DNA of 64,000 nucleotides, from positions 20,709,956 through 20,773,955 of the forward strand of contig NC_051095.1 of the NCBI RefSeq assembly GCF_901709675.1, written 5' to 3'. Both the position numbers and the translations under genes were made by a program. This document shows positions 1 to 12,348 of the stretch, piece by piece. The notes under the pieces were generated by a model. That model made no database searches. It worked only from the letters and a program-made list of their open reading frames with translations, and was not told the DNA's origin. Position 1 is the stretch's first letter. The number at the start of each line of letters is the position of its first letter. Source of the stretch: Syngnathus acus. Lineage: Eukaryota > Chordata > Actinopteri > Syngnathiformes > Syngnathidae.

Positions 1-3000
1 AATGATCTCAAACCCATTTTCAAAATATAAAGAAATTATACTTTATGAATAATTCATTATATTTATAGGCCAGTATCTCGCTGCAAAAAGGCTGTTCAAA
101 TATTTGGCACCACAGTATTGTTGCAGTGATAGGATTTAATAAATATGTGATGGAGAATCATTTCTGCAAATATTAAAATGTTTCTTTCAAAGCGGAAATG
201 AAGCTGCCACAAAGGAGGAAAACGAGATTTCACAATTCTACTCACGTCATTCTACCGCCTGTCATCGATTTTATCAGTTCCCACACACATTCAAGCTTTT
301 TAGTCTTTGGAGCACAAACATTCAAAACCCGAGGTGATTCTTAATAGCTCTCCCAGGAAAGACAATCAATTCTCATTCCATGCCCATATTTGGCAATTTC
401 CCGACAGATCTAATTAAAAAAGTTCCTTGCTCTTATATACATACCTATTCTGGACATTTGATTGGCTAGGGGACTGGCCTCGTTAAGAAGTGTTTTAAAT
501 TAACAGATGAAATTAGAAAGGAGATTAGTGGCGATATGCTTGACAAGGTTAATTAAATGACCAGTCATAAGGGCTTTGTAAAATCTAAACTGACAGTTTA
601 AGAGCGATAGAGCAGACAGAGCTGTTTTTCGGCCTGTTGTAACTTGCAAGTCTTTTTTCGCACTGACGAATTGCGCATAGCCCACCACTATCAAAATAAA
701 CAGATCATATGCTTGCTTGCAATTTATTTAACAATATAATATATAAATATATGTACGTACTTGTATTTCGAGTCGCAATGACATCAATAGCCCCCAGAAT
801 CATTTGCTCACTAGACAGAGCAAGCAAGCTTCTACATAAAGACAAACAACCCCAAATACAAACCTTTATGGATTTTTTGCCACTTATTTTTATGAATTAA
901 TTTTTATATTTTTCAACTAGTTTAGCCTTGGTGAGGGTCTATCTATACTTGAAAAATGTGTACCCCCAGGACCAGCACAAAAACAAGCAAAACCAGCATT
1001 TCCTGTGAGTACATATTCTGGTCTATACTGTTTTTTTTTTCCTTTTCAGCAGCGATGATAAAAAGTTCCCTCGTTATACATATATATGATGACATTGGTA
1101 AAACAACATTGCTAAAACAACAATTCTTAAAAATTAGCCGCTTTTACTGAATATTCATGTTAATTTAAAAACGTTGAATGATTTTGTTCAGTTGTTCAGC
1201 AATGTTTTAAAATGTATTTCTTTTATCAAAAGATATTCTAATGAGCATTCTTATAATTTTCTGAATTAATACGATTAAAAAATTTTATGTTTAGCTTTTA
1301 TTGCACCTATTTCCTATTTCTAATTATTCGCTGTAGTTTCGTTTCAGCATCAAGGAACTATAACAGCTATTGTAGTCGTATTGAAGTCAATATTTAGGTG
1401 TCTGGACAACACTAAAGGTAATACTGGGTTGCATGCCCATCAACCTCTGACTGATGTCAAGACGGTTCTGTTCAGTAAATTATGCATTCACAAGCAAGTG
1501 CAAGACTTTTTTTTAGAGGTGTAACTAGGAGAAAAAAAGGAGACCGAGAAGGGTGTGGTTGAACAGGTTTCTGACATAATAACTACTGACAGGCATACTT
1601 GCAACATATGTCAAGCAAGTGCAGTTGTTCTGGCTTTTGTTGGTGCTATATGGCAGATATCCAAACCCGCACAGCCTCGCTCAAAGTCACTTCATTATTC
1701 CTTTCAGACACACAAACAGCAGGTCACATACACAGGCACAAACTTGTTTGATGGATTTTTAAAAGGGATTATTTGTTAAAAATCTGATTCCAACTCCACA
1801 GGATTATCCCGCAGAGAAAGTCATCATTTGTAAAAGAGGTTGACAGAGACGATAGACTGAATGGAAATAATTGGACACTGATGGAGATACAAACATCACA
1901 GAGGACAAAACAGCAAACACCCATAGTGGCAGTAGTTTTGGTTTTCATGCATCCAAACATTACAGATTCAAAATTATCTGTATGTATTACTACAGAGTAG
2001 TGGGTGTCTCATAATTCAAATGGTAATAGCATAATTATTATGAACCATAATGAAGCTTCAGCAAAAAGCTTAAAAAAATCTCCTTAGAGTCAGTAACATT
2101 CACCAGTTAAGTGTTGTTTTGGGAAAATCAGTCAGAATACAAAGTTAGCAAATATCAGGTCAACAAAATTTCAAAGTAGGCAAATGTGAACCAACTAATG
2201 TTTCATGGTTTATATTAATATGATCTGTTTAGTCATACTTTTGCAGTCAAGTGCACATGTTAGGATTTGATTGAATCTTGATTGAATCATTTTTTGAAAA
2301 TGTGGATTTAGGCTTGACTCCAAAACCAGGTAGCCGGGGTAACGTCTGAAGGTTTCACACATGGTGCTTTTGACTGAGAGCACTTCTCCAAATTAGATTC
2401 GACTGCTTGCTATTTGTGTCCATAAAAGCACAGTAAAAGTGAAGGTAAAAGTTATTTTGCCTGTAGCACTGTCATCCTTCAGGTTGCAACTCTATCCGAA
2501 ATAGTAGATGAAGAGGAATGTAACGAAATTGAATGCATAATAAATAGTAAATTTTGAACATATACTGCATTTTGAGATTGTTATTGCCAATCTTTGGCAA
2601 CAGCAATTATTGACCCTAATTTCTCTTGCACTTTTTCTGTCAAACTTGTCCTTCTATCACAAGTAGTACTAAGTAGTAAGCATTTTTCTCTTATTTGTGT
2701 AATTTGAGTTAGAAAAAATCTCCTCTTGACATTTAGAATGCTACTCTAAATATACTCTTTGAATCTCACAACACTTAAAGTGCTAAAAGCCTCATCAAAA
2801 TAATAACATTCAAATTGGTGGAGGCCACGTGAACAGAAATGTAGAAATGCTTTTCTATTATGATCGGCACAACTCTCCAACTCTTATACGGATACAATAT
2901 AGAGCACACCCTTGATCCGGTTCAGTCACAGTGTGTACTGCACCAAGATGACTTTTTTGCAATTTTTTTGTGAAGCAAATTCTCTTTATCCTTCATTTCA

Positions 3001-3571
3001 TGAATTATTTTATGAATCTTATGTTTTGTAGTTACTTGCACCCTTTGTGTATCTGTTAAAGACTTCATGACATGACAATAATACATTCATAAGTGGGCAA
3101 ATAAAGCAATGAATGTTTAATAATTGTTTGAGCTGAATTATTTTGTGTATAGGCTGAGTTAAGGGTCTGCGGAAGATGCACAACTGCAAACAAAACCAAT
3201 GCCATGGCTTAAATACGGACCATGAAAACGTCAACTTGGAAACGTTTGATGCACACCACTCCAAGTTATCTCTGGAAAGGGAATACTGACATGGGATAAA
3301 CCGTTTGAAAGAACGTGAATGAGGAGATACAGTAGAATGAGCTGAAAGGAAGACAGTGGAACTGTTTGAGATAGTGGCAGCAGGAGATGGGACACAGACA
3401 GATGAAAATAAAGTGAGCTAGAAGCAGACACCTCACAGCGACAGGAGGAGACAGACACACTGAGATAAATGCTATGGGGGTAAAAGCGAGGCAGATGTGG
3501 AGGGTACAAAGTATACCACCTTATCTCCACCTGTTTTTCAAAGTCAAACTTTCACTGGTACCTTTTACACT

Positions 3572-3632
3572 TGTGTGTGTGTGTGTGTGTGTGTGCGTGC
3601 GTGTGTGCGTGTGTGTGTGTGTGTGTGCGTGT
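3572..3632. repeat. (GT)n microsatellite, interrupted
   Basis: Alternating GT run with a few GC interruptions. The cysteine/valine-rich and histidine/threonine-rich reading frames through it are artefacts of the dinucleotide repeat. Confidence 0.95.
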
Positions 3633-4112
3633 TTATTTTCCTCTTCAATATACTTCATGGAACGATGACATGGTGAGAATATAGGAATTTGTCCTGAGGG
3701 AGTAGCAACAGACTTGAGAAATAGGCTTAAGTGACCCCAGAAAATAAAGTGTTTATTGTGTAGCCAAGAGAATAATCTGTTCTCAACCTTTCTAACACCA
3801 CACCACACACACACACATAAAGTAATAGAAAGTAAATAAGAACTTTGCCTGCGAGCAACCGGCCAACTTGCCAGATGTAGCATGTATTAGACAAACTGCT
3901 GTTGATAGTTTTCTGAATTTGGTCTACACTGCTATATTATTCATTGAAAATGTTTAGCATGCACAGAAATCTAATCCTACAAAATTACTCAATAGACTTC
4001 CTTCCCTTCCCTGAATTTATAGAAGCTTATGTTACGAATATTTCAGCAGGCAAAAAAAATATGCCTATGTAAATATCATATTGTATCTTAGAGCCCAACT
4101 TCGCAACATATA

Positions 4113-4168
4113 CAGTAATCCCTCGCTATTTGGCGCTTCACCTATCACGGCCTCGCTCTATCGCGGAA
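4113..4168 (+). mobile_element. DNA-transposon terminal fragment, Tigger/pogo-like MITE end
   Basis: The segment begins CAGTAATCCCTCGCTAT and continues with repeated 'tatcgcgg'-type words. This layout is typical of the terminal inverted repeats of fish Tigger-like (TcMar) non-autonomous elements. It is preceded by TA at 4111-4112. No matching opposite terminus was recognised nearby, so it is called only as a decayed end. Family assignment is from memory of the terminal motif. Confidence 0.45.
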
Positions 4169-5552
4169 TTGTTTTTGAAAAAACATTAAAAAATGTCTGT
4201 TTGGGGCCTGGTAGATTTGTGGCATTCTAATCAATTTCACTGGAAAAACTGTTTTGCTTTACAAATAAACTGAGTTGGTCAAAGAATGAATTTAACTTGC
4301 ACGTCATGGTACCACTGAATAGTCCTGTTTGCATAGTCATTGTATTGTGACGTACAATATCATTAATGATGAAAATATATGCTTATTTCAAGGTGAAACA
4401 AAATGCAAACTGAGCGATGTGAGGAAACATGATATTACATATATTGTTAAAAGCTGAGGGAAATACTGTATGTGCAGTTTTCAAGCATATTGATTGCCAT
4501 GATGCCGCCTCGGTTTTATAATGCTAGAGCTCTGGAGTTGAACAATTCCAACTACTGGCTAAGAGAAATGTAATCCCATAACAGGAGAAAAGCACATCAT
4601 AATTGTAGATAAATTTAGCAAGCCTTCTGAGCGACTTATGACAAGTAGTACTCATACAAAACCATGTTCATTTTTATGCCTCTAAGATTGTTAAACAAAT
4701 GCAACTTGGGCTCACCAGAGTGTTTTTGTAATGGAGGACGTCCCTCTAAGTCCCTTAAGCGACGCGACCTTCATTATTCATGGCTCTTTTTATTTCATTT
4801 AAAGTTCTGTGTATTTGTGTCTCAAAGCAATCTTGAATTATGTATTTCATCTGTCTCCAACTCACATTAGTGAGACAACAATGAGTTCAAGGAATGGTGT
4901 TGATTACCCATGGTATTATGGAGGGATGGAGAGCAGAAAAAGGTGGCAATACAGGAGATGGCGCAGATAGGAGAATAAGACAAATAGAGGAATAACCAGG
5001 ATGGAGAGGAAATGAGAGTAATTAAAAAAACAATTAAGTGAAAATGTAAATAACAATTGAAAGTGAACAAAATGTATAAGGTAATTGTGCTTGCACATGT
5101 AATGTCTCAAAAAAGGAAAGCTGCGTGCATGTGTGTGGGATGCAAGCTGCCCAGTGTGCGCATACAGTGTACATGTTTACAGTCTTGCTGTTGGTTGTGT
5201 GGGTTGTTGGTGAGCCTGTTTGATTCCCATTAAAAGGTGCCCCCCTGCAATCGGTGTATAGGGGCCTCGGGGCCTATTTGCCTGCTACTACATCAATGTG
5301 GAATTAATGGAAACGCATAAACAACCATAGTAGTACATGCAAATAAGCATCTTTTTGTCGACAATGCAAAGTGCACAGCGCGAGATGCACGCACACACAT
5401 GCGCAATCAGTCAACCGGTGCTGAAGCAGAACACGCAACATCCAATTTAGTACACAAAGAAATCTGAAACAGACTTAATGAGACCCTGTTTCTTTCACTA
5501 TGATTACAGTACATAGCTAACATTTCGTCTTGAAGTTGCCTGTTAGCTAGTG

Positions 5553-5593
5553 TTTTATATATATGTATATATATATATATATAAATAAATAAA
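5553..5593. repeat. (AT)n-rich microsatellite
   Basis: TA/TATA run followed by 'aataaataaata'. It lies about 26 bp downstream, in the transcript sense, of the donor site of il1rapl2 exon 7. Confidence 0.85.
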
Positions 5594-5619
5594 ACTCATA
5601 TAAATGAGTTGGTACTCAC

Positions 5620-5694
5620 CAGGTGTGATCTCAATAAATGTGTCTTGTCTCTCCGGGGGAAAGAGGACTTTAGGTGGCTGGGTGGTCTGGAGAG
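5620..5694 (-). CDS. il1rapl2: il1rapl2 exon 7: linker between Ig2 and Ig3
   Basis: On the minus strand the sequence reads acceptor tttcctccag, then 75 nt, then donor gtgagt. With the G left over from exon 6 it encodes 26 residues beginning ALQTTQPPKVLFPPERQ and ending EITPG. The length and the PPK-x-LFP core match the segment that joins Ig domain 2 to Ig domain 3 in the IL1RAPL family. It enters with two bases of a split codon and leaves with one, so both flanking introns are phase 1. The next exon, which should carry the first cysteine of Ig3, is not in the window. The family are postsynaptic type I membrane receptors with three extracellular Ig domains and a cytoplasmic TIR domain. This exon alone could not separate paralogues; the IL1RAPL2 call rests on exons 3 to 6. 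Confidence 0.88.
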
Positions 5695-6229
5695 CTGGAG
5701 GAAAGTGGATAGAGATTATCAGCATTGTGAGAGCCTTTATCAGAATTAAAAACATTTTAAATGAGGTCAAAATATTGGCGTTTGCTGGAGGAAGACCAAT
5801 ATACACTATCACCATTTGTAGAGAAGTTGAAATGACAGGTTTGACCTGTTCTTGTGAGAATTTAATGTGATTTAATTTGAATGATAAAATAATGAGAAGA
5901 GTGCGGTTTTCATGTCATGCGGTTGCTGGTTGGTCAGTTAAATATTTAACTGAGAGAACAATGTCACATACTAGTCCAAAGAAGCACCAATTAAATGTCA
6001 GTACAACCAAGGAAATTAAGTGTTGAAACACGATTGGCACCCACTTTGAAAAGCATGATTTCAACCCATAAATAAAGGATAGCCTAAACCATGTTGCTCT
6101 TTCTGTAATTTCAATTGTTTTTTAAGCTTGCTCATTTTCAAACGTGACTTTAAATATGAAGATTATGCTGATCTTGTAACGAAGGTCACACAATCGGAGA
6201 GCGTTTTAAATTGTTGTTTGATGTGATTA

Positions 6230-6330
6230 TGAGTGTGACTGGTTCGTTCGTCTATGTGTGCTCTGCAATTGGCTGGGGTGCAACTCTTGTGAAGAAGAAA
6301 AAGCAGTTTGGCTAATTGATGGATAATTTA
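6230..6330 (-). repeat. ATCC-ended interspersed repeat, fragment
   Basis: Contains 'tgtgctctgcaattggctgg' and ends near 'aattgatggata'. These correspond, in reverse orientation, to the 'cagccaatcgcagggcac' block and the (ATCC) end of the repeat family seen best at 12349-12690. Diverged. Confidence 0.5.
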
Positions 6331-6528
6331 AAGCTTTGAAAATAAATATTTATTTATAAATTTATTAATATATATTTGACCTTATTTCAAATGTACAGTA
6401 TGTTTCAATGATATTGAAATATTGGCTAATCTATTTTTGAGTTAATATTTTTATATCTAAGGACAGAGGAGTAGCACCTCAATAGTCATGAATCTCACCG
6501 CATGTCGCTAAACTCTTAACAATGCAAC

Positions 6529-6645
6529 CATCCATTTTTCATAGCACTTATCCTCATTAGGGTCACAAGTTGAGCTGCTGCCTATCCCAGCTGACTTGGT
6601 GAGAGATGGGCGACACCCGCCCAGCCGTTGCCAGACGATCACAGT
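6529..6645 (+). repeat. ATCC-ended interspersed repeat, 5' fragment
   Basis: Reads 'accatccatttttcatagca', then 'cttatcctcattagggtcac' and 'gcctatcccagctgac'. This is the first third of the family whose fuller copy is at 12349-12690. The later part of the repeat is lost or unrecognisable. Confidence 0.7.
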
Positions 6646-7269
6646 AATCCTGGCTAATACTTAAAGACTGTGACAAAAGAATGTTTTCTATATTCTCTAA
6701 GTGTTTTCTTTGTTGGTGATGTATAGGGATTCTATAATCATATCTTGCTTGGGGAAATGTACAGGAAAATTGCATATATGCAATAAGGCTCATAGTGCTA
6801 TAAAAATAATGAATATTCCAAATTCATTGGGGAGAAAATATAAGATGTTTTTCTTCTCCTCCCCCATACCCATGGGTTAGAAATTCAATTCTTCACAAAA
6901 CTCTGACAAACTTTACCTATGTATACATTTTTACGTATGGGGACAAAAAAGTAAGATATCCTACCTGTTTGTCCCAGGAGCACATTAACTACTTGTTTTA
7001 AATTAACATTTGATGATGCAAATGTTGTGTTACCCTTGATAATGCTGGCAACTCATGTAATCTACTCCTTAATTGTTTCTATTGACTTGCACAGTTAATT
7101 ACTAGAACCAGGTTAGAAATGTCTCAGGGGACTTCATATGGACTTTGCTTGTCAAATCAAGTTTGACCTTTTCCATGCAGGCAGTGCAGAACAGTCCAGC
7201 ACATAAGGTCAGACAGAGCAATAATCACCAGTCTGCTTTCACAGCTTCTACAGCAGTCATTGCAATATA

Positions 7270-7476
7270 CGACCCCTGGCAAAAATTATGGCATCACCGG
7301 CCTCGGAGAATGTTCATTCAGTTGTTTAATTTATATGTTTCTTAAAGCCAGAAAGTTGCCATTTGAAACGACTTTAGTTTTGTGTCATGTCTGTGAACTG
7401 TTTTTTGTCTACCAAATTAAACAACTGAATGAACATCATCCAAGGCCGGTAATTCCATGTTTTTTGCCAGGGGTTG
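7270..7476. mobile_element. TA-flanked MITE, 207 bp, Tc1/mariner type
   Basis: The left end starts CGACCCCTGGCAAAAATTAT. The right end, reverse-complemented, starts CAACCCCTGGCAAAAAACAT. The two arms stay alignable for about 60 bp, through 'gttcattcagttgtttaatt'. A TA dinucleotide flanks both ends (7268-7269 and 7477-7478), as expected for IS630-Tc1-mariner target duplication. The two arms leave only about 80 bp of unpaired centre and no transposase, so this is a non-autonomous, foldback-like element. ORFs across it are incidental. Confidence 0.8.
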
Positions 7477-7478
7477 TA

Positions 7479-10400
7479 AAATGTTTTTTTTTTTTTTATC
7501 CTTGAACTTCACATTGTGCAAAATATATGCATTTGTATATGTGTGTTCTCAGATGATTTATGTGCAAGTGTCTAGCAGTTTCAAAGCACTGAAAGTTACT
7601 TTTACATGACTGAAGAGGACACCAGATGCTCCAAATAGACTAAAACAAAGAATCTGGTGCTGCATTTGCCTCCTCAAATACACTTTTTCTGTTGTGTTTT
7701 CAACTAGTCTAAGGACAAGTGTCTTCTTGCAAAAAGGGGGACAAAGGGCAATAATTAAATTTTACAATATTCAGAATCCTAGGCCCAGCTTTCCAGCATG
7801 ATGTTAATTATTCATGTTCTCTGGCATATGATGTTTTCCACAGCAAATGAAATTAACACTTCCTTCTGACCTTCTGCTTCTTGACATTCAGTGAAACCAA
7901 ATGTACCATCTCGTTTGACACTTGTGAAATTACACTTGTTAATTCTTTGACGAGAAAATTTTGTATTATCATCATCTTACATCAACCACAAGTTAGGACC
8001 GGGAAACATTTACACTCTGGAGAGAAACTGCTGCTTTGACAATCAGCCTACTGTTTTAAGTGAGGTGGAGAATTGCTGAAATACATAATTCTGTTTGTTG
8101 TCTCTCACAAACATACACCATACATTGTTTTTGAGCTCTTCTTTCCTGACTCTTTGTCAGCAGATGAAAAGAAGTACTTGACTGATCAAACTGCATACAA
8201 TCCATTCATTGCATTCAAGTCAGTCTGATGTAAATCTAATACATTTCAAGGTTCTGCGTGCAGAAAACTAATTCAATAAGACTGTTGGCTGTTAGCAAAG
8301 CTCACAAAATATTTTCTCACTATGAACGATTTAGCCAGTATAGTCAGATACTGTACTACAACCTGCACTGGAAACTGATTTGACCTTTGATAAATGACAG
8401 GTAGTAAAGGCATTATTTAGTATTGCACTTTGGTGCGGACTGTTTGTTATGGGAAATTTATAGTCTCAATTTCCATACCTCTATAGGTCGCCAGTGCAAG
8501 TAAGCAGATTGCTTGCATGCCTTTGTGAACTCTAAGCAATGCATGGCGGGGCTCCAGACTGCCCCTAAATCGTATACGACATACTTCTGCTCTACACTTT
8601 GGATCAAAAGATTTTTATCACCAAATCAACGCCACTTCATATAAAGGATGTGATGACGCAAGGGGAGAAAGAAATGCGACCGTCACATGCCCAAGACCGA
8701 GTCGGAGGTTAGCACGTCCGTGGGGTAGCCGCGTGCCACTTGCTGGGACCACCGAATAAATCAAAAAGAGCACCGATCCAAAATGACGCTTCATCACCAG
8801 ATTCTAATGTCTAAAATGAATGCACTGACAACTGCTTGCTAAAGCTTACGTCATTGATAATTTAGGACGCATACCAACGTCGAGATGTATATATATATAT
8901 GGGGGCATCCAACGTCTCCTGGCTGCAAAGAGCATCGTCATGCAAGAGAAACCATCTTAATATCCTAACTTGGCTCTGTGTGATTTTTCTCTTTCCCAAG
9001 CTCAAGAGGGCCATCTAAGGGAGCCTGAATTTGTGGATGACATTAAGATTGCAGTAACAATGGAGCTGCAGATCGCTGTGAAATCCTCCCAAAAGTGCAT
9101 AAATGTGTCACAAAAAATAATGCTGGGAAATTACATTAAACTCCAGGGCGATTATGTCCGAGGGGGAAAAATATTTCATTTGTAGTTTGGATTTGAAGTA
9201 TATTTTTTGGAATATCAGTCTTGTAATTAGGGGGAAAAAACAACAACGCCAGCTGCTTGATTTGGTGGTGCATTGTCCCTCTGCCCCTAATGTAATGTTG
9301 CCACTGAATGAACCTCTTTAAAAAATCATTACCAAGCTGCCTTGACACCAGAGCTCTCACCAGTCATCTGATGTTGCGCCAAGAATATCTGATAGATGAG
9401 TCATTCATAACAGCTAAAAAGTCTCTGATAAATAGATCTGATTTATTGCCGAGATTATGCAAATCCATTTGACAAGGTAATGTTAATATGAGGATCTGGT
9501 GTTTTGCGAAATAGAAATTAGCATAGTTGTGATGCAATAGCCACTCTTGGGAGACAGATTTGGAGAGACCTTAAGGGTGTTTGAAATTGAATGAGGGAAA
9601 CGTGCGTTTGAGCGATTAATGTGAGGATGGCACAAATGCTGAGTTACCTAAAGTGTACCTCTATCTATTTTTATATTTCTCAACACAACATGCATCGCCC
9701 ACGTGCACACATGCACATAATCCTGGTGCAACGTCACTGTCCTTTATTCCACACATTTGGTGGATCAAAGGTACGAAATGCAAATTAAAGTTTGAGAGGG
9801 GAGAGAATAAAGCTCCTGAAAAGAAAGGAACATGATATGATTGGATGGTGTGAATAAAAACTGTATATAACTTGCTTTGTAGCCATCAAAAAATTTGCCC
9901 AATTTGGAAGTTGTGTATGTTAAAAAAAGTGTGAGGCATGTTAAAAGTTGGTTTAAAATTCCTGCGTACAACAATAAAACAAGAACATTATGGAAAAGGA
10001 AATGCAAGGAGAGTATATGTTTTCAGTATGTCATCCATAATGCTACCCAGGTTAAGGATAAAGTTGTAATCTCTAAATTGTATTCCACTAAAAAAAACTA
10101 TTTGGAAGTCTTTGTGTAGCTTTTAGAGACTGAGACTCAGATCGATGGAAAATTAAATAGATTTTATTTCAATTTCTTCTACAAAGATCTCTCCAGTTGA
10201 TGGGCCTACGTTGTGTTAAGACTTTCGGCCACATAGCAACATGATAGAAAAGTTTGGTGACAAAACTATGAAATGGATCATCTAATTTGGGATCAGATTT
10301 GACCGGGCTAAAATACGCTTCAATGTAATGGAGGCAATTCAAGCCAGCTGCTGATGATTCTCGCTGGATAAATTGATCTTGAGAGTCTAACAATGACAAA

Positions 10401-10999
10401 TCCATTTGGGCATGACCCCAGTGATCTCTTTCTGAATTGCAGGCTGAAATATTCCATAGGCACATAGTGGGGAAGGGGAGGGGTGATGAGATGAAAATGA
10501 AATCAAATAAATTAAGAAATACCAAGACATTTTGAACAAAGAAATGCAATGAATGTAGTCAGGAAAAAAGATTGTATTTAGTTCGAAACGGCCAGCCTAT
10601 TTAAACCACACGGGGCATTGCAACCATTATTGCAACATGTGTACGTGTATGTATCTCCACTTGAAACACATTTCATGATGACAAATGAATTGAATATTGA
10701 CCAGGAAGAGGATTTAATAGAACTGATGCCTGAGACAATTCTTTCATAGAATTGAGACGGTTTGAATAATTACCCAGCGTGCCTCATAACTAGGGTGATA
10801 CTGGGCCCGGGGACAGAATCCATCAATCAGGGAATGCGTGTGTGCATTTTTTTGGTTGCTGTTATCTACATTTCCATGGATGTATAATATGGTTGATGTT
10901 CTCACATCTTTCTTTATTTCTCAGTGCTTGCAAAAGTGCAAGTTTCAGCCACTTGCTAAAAAAAACATTCATGAGTCCTAATTCAAGAGGATTAACAAC
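7479..10999. other. intronic sequence without recognised genes
   Basis: A T-run lies at 7484-7497 and a short TA run near 8888. The block at about 9380-9500 looks unlike its surroundings and carries an ATGCAAAT octamer at 9457-9464; it is listed as a finding. The 126-codon minus-strand ORF at 10169-10549 has no recognisable motif and no splice context matching the receptor gene. Confidence 0.5.
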
Positions 11000-11360
11000 C
11001 ATCCATTCGTCCGTCTGTTGGTCCATCTGTCCATCCGTTTGTCTGTCCATCTATTCATGCGGTTTTTACACTGCTTGTCCTTATTAGGTTCACAGGTGGG
11101 CTTGAGCTTATTCCGTCTGATTTTCAGCGTGAGATGTGAGATACCTTCGACTGATTGCACATATACCGCAGACAAAACACAATCCATACTCACGTTTACA
11201 CATCTTATCAATGTTGAGCGTTCTTAATGTGCATGTTTTTGAAAAAGCTGGAGTATCAGAAATCAAGCACATGAATAGCATGTAAACGCCACACTGAAAG
11301 GCTGGAAGTGAGATTTAAACCCAAAACCTCAGAATTGAGAGGCTAGGCTCCTTGTTAAAT
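11000..11360 (+). repeat. ATCC-ended interspersed repeat, near full-length diverged copy
   Basis: Starts with an imperfect tract of 'tccatc/tccgtc' words (11000-11055), then 'acactgcttgtccttattag'. It ends around 11320-11360 with 'gagatttaaacccaaaacct' and 'agaattgagaggctagg'. These are the same landmarks, in the same order, as the copy at 12349-12690. ORFs across it on both strands are shadows. Confidence 0.75.
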
Positions 11361-12093
11361 TATGCATACACCCTATTGGCTGTGTAATCCAAGTAAGCAT
11401 CTGACCACATCACAAGAAAGACACAGAGGACTGGCTTGCCAGCACGTGACGGAAATGTGATGTTTAAATGCTTACATACCGTGGACTGGGTCAATAAGGG
11501 GTGTATGTTGATTGTGATTATAAAAAAAGAGACAACTAGTGAATATATTCATTGTTCATTCCCACCATTAAAGTTCTCTCTTTGTAAATGAAGGGGTATT
11601 TAATTTGGAATAAAAGTCTCACACCCTGAAGATGGATGATGATGATGTGTGTGCACGGTCAAAACTGTATGTAGGTGATCCCATTAAACTTAATGAGTAT
11701 GACCTCACTAGGATGTGTGTGTTTGTGTGTAACAAAGTGAGACTTTATCACTGCCTCAACAATGCTCAAGCTTTATCTTTGTTCCTATAACCCTCTCCAC
11801 CGTCTCTCTGTTATTGTCTTTGTGTGTAAATGAAAACGGAATATGGTCGAGACAGTGACAGTGCATTGACTAATGGCAGAACGAACAGGCTCATTATTAA
11901 AGCACTTATCAAGTCTCAGCAGATGCTGGAACACACGCTCTTTCCCACACACTCAATCTATGCCCAATGTCATGTATGCATTTGTCATCAAAATCTACAT
12001 CATCCAGGTAGCACTCTTTTTGAAAAAGAAATGCCCAAGGACCTTTGTAGGCCATAGGTTGTTACATGGTTCTACCCCAAAATACACAGATTC

Positions 12094-12347
12094 ATGTTGT
12101 CCATCCAGGGTCAGGTCAAGGGAGCAGCATCTTTAGCAGGAAAGCCCAAACCACGCTCTCCCCAACCACTCCTTCCAGCTCTTCCAGAAAAATCCCAAGG
12201 CGTTCCCAGGCCAGCAGGGAGACATAGTCTCTCCAGGTTGTCCTGCCGGTGGGACATACCCAGAACAGCCAGCCAGGGAGGTGTCCTTGAGGAATCCTAA
12301 TCAGATGCTGGAGCCACCTAATCTGGCTGAGGATCAGGTTCTCATTG
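12094..12347. repeat. interspersed repeat of uncertain class (GC-rich block)
   Basis: A GC-rich block unlike the surrounding AT-rich intron. It contains 'ccagggaggtgtccttgagg', 'aatcctaatcagatgctgga' and 'gccacctaatctggctgagg'. I recognise this wording as a common fish interspersed repeat, often found as fragments, but cannot assign its class with confidence. It directly abuts the ATCC-ended repeat that begins at 12349, which suggests a composite or nested insertion. The overlapping ORFs are not considered genes. Confidence 0.6.
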
Positions 12348-12348
12348 T

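Larger units (their letters stand above)
1..5619 (-). other. il1rapl2: il1rapl2 intron 7 (partial), non-coding
   Basis: This is sequence 3' of the last recognised il1rapl2 exon on the minus strand. I looked for the next expected exon (start of Ig domain 3, with its conserved Trp-Met-Lys-Gly segment) and did not find it, so the intron continues past position 1. The stretch is AT-rich with short chance ORFs only. Recognisable content is a GT microsatellite at 3572-3632, a Tigger-like terminal fragment near 4113 and an AT-repeat at 5553-5593. I see nothing else that I can support. Confidence 0.6.

Noticed and set aside
3521-3883. His-Thr-rich 120-codon minus-strand ORF
   Set aside because: Generated by the GT microsatellite at 3572-3632.
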